A stretch of DNA of 9,166 nucleotides from an uncultured Faecalibacterium sp. Its GTDB lineage: Bacteria; Bacillota; Clostridia; Oscillospirales; Ruminococcaceae. The stretch spans positions 1 to 9,166 of the forward strand of contig CAAFSR010000435.1 in the NCBI GenBank assembly GCA_900765705.1, read 5' to 3'. The notes beneath the pieces were generated by a model. It was not told the DNA's origin. It saw only the letters and a program-made list of their open reading frames with translations, and ran no database searches. The translations under genes and the position numbers were made by a program. Numbering within the stretch: the stretch's first letter is position 1; every line of letters begins with the position of its first letter. This document shows positions 6,028 to 9,166 of this stretch, in pieces.

Positions 6028-8127
6028 TTACTCCTTTTCAGACTTTTTGGCGTTGGCAGATTCAGGTACCATCCACTTCAGGGTGGTGTGACGGATGATC
6101 CAGTCACACAGCATCAGAGCGGCAGGCAGAACGAGCAGGATGACCGCCATACTGATCAGTGCGCCGCGGGAGATCAGCAGGCAGATGCTCTTCAGCAGCT
6201 CCATCTTGCTGATGGCGGCCACGCCGATGGTGGCAGCAAAGAAGGTCAGGCCACTGGTCAGGATAGACTGGCTGCAGTGCTCCAGCGACTGCTGCGCAGC
6301 CTCCTTGGGGGTGCGGCCAAAGGCGCGCTCCTCGTGATAACGGGTGGTCATCAGGATGGAGTAGTCCACGGTAGCGCCCAGCTGGATGGTGCCGATGACG
6401 ATGCTGGCAATAAAGGGCAGCTCGCTGCCGGTAAAGTACGGGATGCCCATATTGATGGCGATAGCGGCTTCGATGCTGGCCACCAGCAGCACCGGGATGG
6501 ACAGGCTCTTGAAGGAGATAGCAATGATGACCAGAACGGCCATGATCGACCAGACATTGACGTTCTTGAAGTCCACGTCTGCCACCTCGATCAGATCCTT
6601 GGTCATAGCACCCTCGCCGGTAATGACGCCCTCAGGGTCCACCGCCTTGATGTAGCTGGTCATCTGCTCCAGCTGCTGGTTGATGGCATCGGTGCCTGTC
6701 TTATAAGAGCTGTTCGCCAAAATCAGCTTGTAGCCGCCGGACTGCAGGATCTGCAGCACGCTGTCGGGCAGCAGCTCGGTGTCAAAGCCCGGGCCGGTAA
6801 TGGAGTCCAGACTTACCACCTGCGTAATGCCGTCCACGCTGTCGATCTCGTCGCACAGGTCGGACACCTGCGTAGCGGTCAGGTCGTCATGCACCAGAAT
6901 GAAGTGGCTGGTGGTCATGCCGAAGTCCTCGCCCAGCTTGTTGGTGCCCACGATACCGGTCAGGTCCTGGGGCAGGGAGTCGAACAGGGTGTAGTACACG
7001 GTAGTCTTGTTCTGTGCAATGGCAAAGGGGATGAGGAGGAGAATAAAGATGACCACGATGGGCACCGAATGCTTGGAAACAAAGTAGCTCAGCTTGGTCA
7101 GCCGGGGGATGACGGTGCGGTGCTTGTATTTTTCCACCCACTTATCAAAGGTAAGGATCAGCGCAGGCAGGATGACCACGGTGCAGATAACGCCCAGTGC
7201 CACGCCCTTTGCCATGACAAGGCCGATATCGCGGCCCAGCGTCAGGCGCATGGCGCACAGTGCAAGGAAACCGGCGATGGTGGTCAGGCTGGAGGCGGAG
7301 ATGGAGGTCATGGTCTTGCAGATGGCGCTGACCATGGCTTCTTCATTATTAGAGCGCAGCTCCTTTTCCTCCTGATAGCGGTGCAGCAGGAAGATGGAGA
7401 AGTCCATCGTAACACCCAGCTGCAGCACCGTAGCCAGTGCCTCGGTAACATAGCTGATCTGCCCTAAGAAGATGTTCGTGCCGAAGTTGTAGGCAATGGG
7501 GAACAGCAGCCCCAGCATGAACAGCAGCGGGGTGATGGTGCTTTCCAGCGAGAGGAACAGCACCATCAGGCTGGCGCCTACGGCGATCAGGATGTACAGT
7601 GGCATTTCCTGATTGACCAGCGCCTTGGTGTCCTGCAAAATAACGCTCATGCCGCCGAAGAAGCAGTCCTTGCGCAGCAGCTTTTCGATCTGCTTGACGG
7701 CGTTCATGGTCTCGTCGCTGGCGCTGGGTGCGTCGAAGCGGACGATCAGCATGGTGGAATCGTTTTTGCCGAACATGAACTGCTGCACATCGGCAGGCAG
7801 CATGGCGGTGGGGATGTTAGGGTCGATCACATCGCTGAGCCAGAAGGTCTGGGTAACGCCGGGCACGGCGTCGATCTCCTTTTTCATGGCGATGAGTTCA
7901 TTGGTTGGCAGGCCCTCTACCGTGATCATACCGGTGGAGGCCAGATGGAAATCGTCCTCAAGGGCTACCTCGCCGATCATGGAGTCCAGATCCTGCGGCA
8001 GGTAGGTGAGGATGTCATAATTGATGCGGGTGGCAATGGCGCCGATCGCGGAAGGGATCAACAGCAGCACTGCCACTGTCAGGATCAGCTTGCGCAGACG
8101 CACGATGCCTTGTGCGATCTTTTTCAT
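6028..8127 (-). CDS. MMPL/RND-family membrane transporter
   Basis: A 699-residue polytopic membrane protein with RND/MMPL architecture in two similar halves. Membrane segments lie at about 14-33, five between 176 and 328, 354-371, and five between 525 and 676, twelve in all. A large extracytoplasmic loop follows the first segment of each half (about 35-175 and 373-522); both loops begin with a related motif (TYLPQDLDS at 41-49, DSLPQDLTG at 383-391). The proton-relay type motifs are GVTMDFSIFLLHRYQEE in segment 4 (Asp242) and GATVDYSILMTTRYHEER in segment 10 (Asp588-Tyr589). The start is ATG 8127-8125 with GGAGGG 7 bases upstream. Such proteins export lipids, fatty acids or drugs using proton flow. 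The substrate here is unknown. The TetR neighbour and the heptad-repeat partner suggest an inducible export module for a hydrophobic compound. Confidence 0.93.
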   Translation of the reverse strand: MKKIAQGIVRLRKLILTVAVLLLIPSAIGAIATRINYDILTYLPQDLDSMIGEVALEDDFHLASTGMITVEGLPTNELIAMKKEIDAVPGVTQTFWLSDVIDPNIPTAMLPADVQQFMFGKNDSTMLIVRFDAPSASDETMNAVKQIEKLLRKDCFFGGMSVILQDTKALVNQEMPLYILIAVGASLMVLFLSLESTITPLLFMLGLLFPIAYNFGTNIFLGQISYVTEALATVLQLGVTMDFSIFLLHRYQEEKELRSNNEEAMVSAICKTMTSISASSLTTIAGFLALCAMRLTLGRDIGLVMAKGVALGVICTVVILPALILTFDKWVEKYKHRTVIPRLTKLSYFVSKHSVPIVVIFILLLIPFAIAQNKTTVYYTLFDSLPQDLTGIVGTNKLGEDFGMTTSHFILVHDDLTATQVSDLCDEIDSVDGITQVVSLDSITGPGFDTELLPDSVLQILQSGGYKLILANSSYKTGTDAINQQLEQMTSYIKAVDPEGVITGEGAMTKDLIEVADVDFKNVNVWSIMAVLVIIAISFKSLSIPVLLVASIEAAIAINMGIPYFTGSELPFIASIVIGTIQLGATVDYSILMTTRYHEERAFGRTPKEAAQQSLEHCSQSILTSGLTFFAATIGVAAISKMELLKSICLLISRGALISMAVILLVLPAALMLCDWIIRHTTLKWMVPESANAKKSEKE

Positions 8128-8172
8128 GAGAACCCTCCAGAATAGAAAGTTGATTGGGAAAGCCCGTAAAAC

Positions 8173-8185
8173 TGACCGCCGGTCA
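8173..8185. promoter_or_regulatory. Putative TetR operator 1 (transporter leader)
   Basis: TGACC-GCC-GGTCA, perfect 5-bp arms. It lies about 11-24 bases downstream of the predicted transporter transcription start, so a bound repressor would block elongation or early initiation. It shares the TGAC-N5-GTCA pattern with 8241-8253. Confidence 0.65.
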
Positions 8186-8202
8186 CCTTCCGGGCAAACA
8201 CT

Positions 8203-8230
8203 ATTATATCCACCCCGGACGGCGTGTCAA
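8203..8230 (-). promoter_or_regulatory. Consensus promoter of the transporter operon
   Basis: On the minus strand, TTGACA (8225-8230), a 16-base spacer, then TATAAT (8203-8208): both hexamers are perfect consensus. The start of transcription is predicted near 8196. A promoter this strong implies tight repression when not needed. Confidence 0.85.
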
Positions 8231-8240
8231 GCAGAAGAAA

Positions 8241-8253
8241 TGACCAAAAGTCA
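8241..8253. promoter_or_regulatory. Putative TetR operator 2 (between the divergent promoters)
   Basis: TGAC-CAAAA-GTCA, perfect 4-bp arms, 13 bases like operator 1. Its centre is 68 bases from that of operator 1. It lies about 10 bases upstream of the transporter -35 and 3 bases before the presumed tetR -35, so it could act on both promoters. Confidence 0.55.
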
Positions 8254-8256
8254 GTT

Positions 8257-8285
8257 TTTTTATCATCCGTAAAATATTGTATAAT
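8257..8285 (+). promoter_or_regulatory. Putative promoter of the TetR-family gene
   Basis: Consensus TATAAT (8280-8285) with a poor T-rich -35 (TTTTTA, 8257-8262) 17 bases upstream. The predicted leader is about 108 bases and contains an 8-bp hairpin (GGACGCAG 8338-8345 with CTGCGTCC 8353-8360). Confidence 0.6.
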
Positions 8286-8399
8286 AAATCGGGCTTGCAC
8301 AAACGGGCAAGGACTGCTAAACTAAGGTACACAGACCGGACGCAGTACATCCCTGCGTCCAAATTCATACCAGAGAGAAAAGAGGAATCTACCCATAGC

Positions 8400-9002
8400 A
8401 TGAGCACCGTGGAAGGGAAAAAACAGGAAAAGCGCCGTGCCCTGCTGGATGCAGCCTACGAGCTGTTTCTGGAGCGGGGCACCGCCAAGACCAGCGTGGA
8501 GGATATCACCAGCCGGGCAAAGGTGGGCAAAGGCACGTTTTATCTGTATTTTCAGGATAAGGGCGCGGTGATGCAGGCGCTGCTGGGCCGGGTAAGCTAC
8601 CAGCTGCTGAGCGATGCCTGCCTTGCAGTCGAGCAGCACACTGAGCTGCCCGACTTTACCGCGCAGGTGGTGTTCGTCATCGACCATATCATCGAGGCCT
8701 TGCGGCGGGATGTGCTGGTGCTGCGGTTTCTGGAGCGCAATTTCGTCTGGCCCGGGCTGGACCAGATCGAGGCCAGCAAGGAGGCCGAGCCGCTGATGCG
8801 CAAGCTGCTGTCCATTGTGCTTTCCAGCCCGGAGATGGCCGGCCGCACCGAGCGCGAGGTCTACCAGCGCATCACCGCCCTTGGCAGTATGTGTATGTCG
8901 GTGTGCTATTCCAGTATTCTGGAGGGCAAGCCGGACAACATCGACGCCATGAAGCCGGTGCTGTACGATATCATCCGCCGGGCACTTTCGGCAGAAAAGT
9001 AA
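8400..9002 (+). CDS. TetR-family transcriptional regulator
   Basis: A 200-residue protein, a normal TetR-family length. The N-terminal helix-turn-helix domain is classic: RRALLDAAYELFLERG (12-27), TSVEDITSRAKVGKGTFYLYF (31-51) and KGAVMQAL (54-61). The rest is the variable ligand-binding and dimerisation domain, with no recognisable ligand signature. The start is ATG 8400. AGAGGA at 8381-8386 is 13 bases away, slightly far, but no better in-frame start exists downstream before the DNA-binding domain, and upstream starts fall at or before the predicted transcription start. Divergent placement, with two matching palindromes in the shared region, makes it the likely local repressor of the transporter operon and probably of itself. 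Inducer unknown. Confidence 0.93.
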   Translation: MSTVEGKKQEKRRALLDAAYELFLERGTAKTSVEDITSRAKVGKGTFYLYFQDKGAVMQALLGRVSYQLLSDACLAVEQHTELPDFTAQVVFVIDHIIEALRRDVLVLRFLERNFVWPGLDQIEASKEAEPLMRKLLSIVLSSPEMAGRTEREVYQRITALGSMCMSVCYSSILEGKPDNIDAMKPVLYDIIRRALSAEK

Positions 9003-9020
9003 AAAGAAAACACAAAAAAG

Positions 9021-9043
9021 TGCAAAAAGACTTGCTTTTTGCA
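9021..9043 (+). terminator. AT-rich hairpin after the regulator gene (possible weak terminator)
   Basis: TGCAAAAAG (9021-9029), loop ACTTG, then CTTTTTGCA (9035-9043): perfect 9-bp arms, 18 bases after the regulator stop. There is no T-run after the stem apart from the Ts inside it. The right arm overlaps the presumed tRNA -35, so this may have a different role. Confidence 0.45.
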
Positions 9044-9060
9044 AAAAGCTGTGGTAAACT
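9032..9060 (+). promoter_or_regulatory. Putative tRNA-Val promoter
   Basis: TTGCTT (9032-9037), a 17-base spacer, then TAAACT (9055-9060) preceded by TGG (extended -10). It sits 19 bases upstream of the mature tRNA 5' end. Confidence 0.5.
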
Positions 9061-9079
9061 ATCCAAGTCGATATGACAT

Positions 9080-9155
9080 GGACGGTTAGCTCAGCTGGTA
9101 GAGCATCTGCTTGACGTGCAGGAGGTCACAGGTTCGAGTCCTGTACCGTCCACCA
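9080..9155 (+). tRNA. tRNA-Val, anticodon GAC
   Basis: A full cloverleaf of 76 bases including encoded CCA. The acceptor arm is GGACGGT paired with ACCGTCC (9145-9151), followed by discriminator A and CCA (9153-9155). The D stem is GCTC/GAGC. The anticodon stem TCTGC/GCAGG contains one T-G pair and encloses loop TTGACGT, giving anticodon GAC (reads GUC/GUU). The T stem is ACAGG/CCTGT with loop TTCGAGT. Nothing supportable remains in the final 11 bases. Confidence 0.96.
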
Positions 9156-9166
9156 TACAGTTCGTA

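Noticed and set aside
4054..7467. Very long open frame on the plus strand (1137 codons) opposite the heptad-repeat and transporter genes
   Set aside because: It is antisense to two well-supported genes with family signatures, rich in His/Gln/Gly typical of the complement of GC-rich coding DNA, and has no ribosome site or recognisable domain.
8277..8399. Longer TetR-family start at 8277
   Set aside because: It would begin at or before the -10 element and adds residues that do not belong to the family.
9080..9166. tRNA-Val as an attachment site for an integrated element
   Set aside because: No integrase and no second copy of the tRNA 3' end is visible in the window.

Overview
The window looks like chromosomal DNA from a GC-rich gut Clostridium-type Firmicute. 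Oscillospiraceae such as Faecalibacterium or Gemmiger are my best guess. The support is high GC codon use, Gram-positive style ribosome binding sites and near-consensus sigma-A promoters, plus the mix of protein types; no phylogenetic marker was tested.

Left part (1-1697): two coenzyme A biosynthesis genes are transcribed divergently from back-to-back promoters. On the minus strand is the N-terminal third of a type III pantothenate kinase (coaX). On the plus strand is a complete bifunctional coaBC. The coaX fragment stops being coaX-like near base 40. Bases 1-39 are an exact direct copy of bases 566-604 inside coaBC, so the left edge is probably a rearrangement or an assembly chimera.

Centre-left (1698-3374): a promoter with two inverted repeats upstream leads into murC, the first amino-acid ligase of peptidoglycan precursor synthesis. 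A very strong hairpin terminator closes the gene.

Centre (3388-4069): a minus-strand toxin-antitoxin cassette has a RelB/DinJ-type antitoxin overlapping a YoeB-type ribosome-dependent mRNA interferase by one base. It has its own promoter with nested inverted repeats and is bracketed by a 12-base direct repeat. A GC-rich hairpin separates it from the next operon.

Right (4111-9002): a divergent regulator/export module. A TetR-family repressor (plus) faces a two-gene minus-strand operon. The operon encodes a 699-residue MMPL/RND-family membrane transporter, then an exported 636-residue protein built around two blocks of strict Leu/Gly heptads (12 and 8 repeats). The shared intergenic region has a consensus promoter (TTGACA, 16 bp, TATAAT) for the operon and two 13-bp TGAC-N5-GTCA palindromes that are likely TetR operators. 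The window ends with a tRNA-Val(GAC) gene carrying an encoded CCA.

The parts most worth a second look are the exported heptad-repeat partner of the transporter with its operator pair, and the 39-base duplication that truncates coaX. I saw no CRISPR array, insertion sequence, phage gene or riboswitch that I could support.
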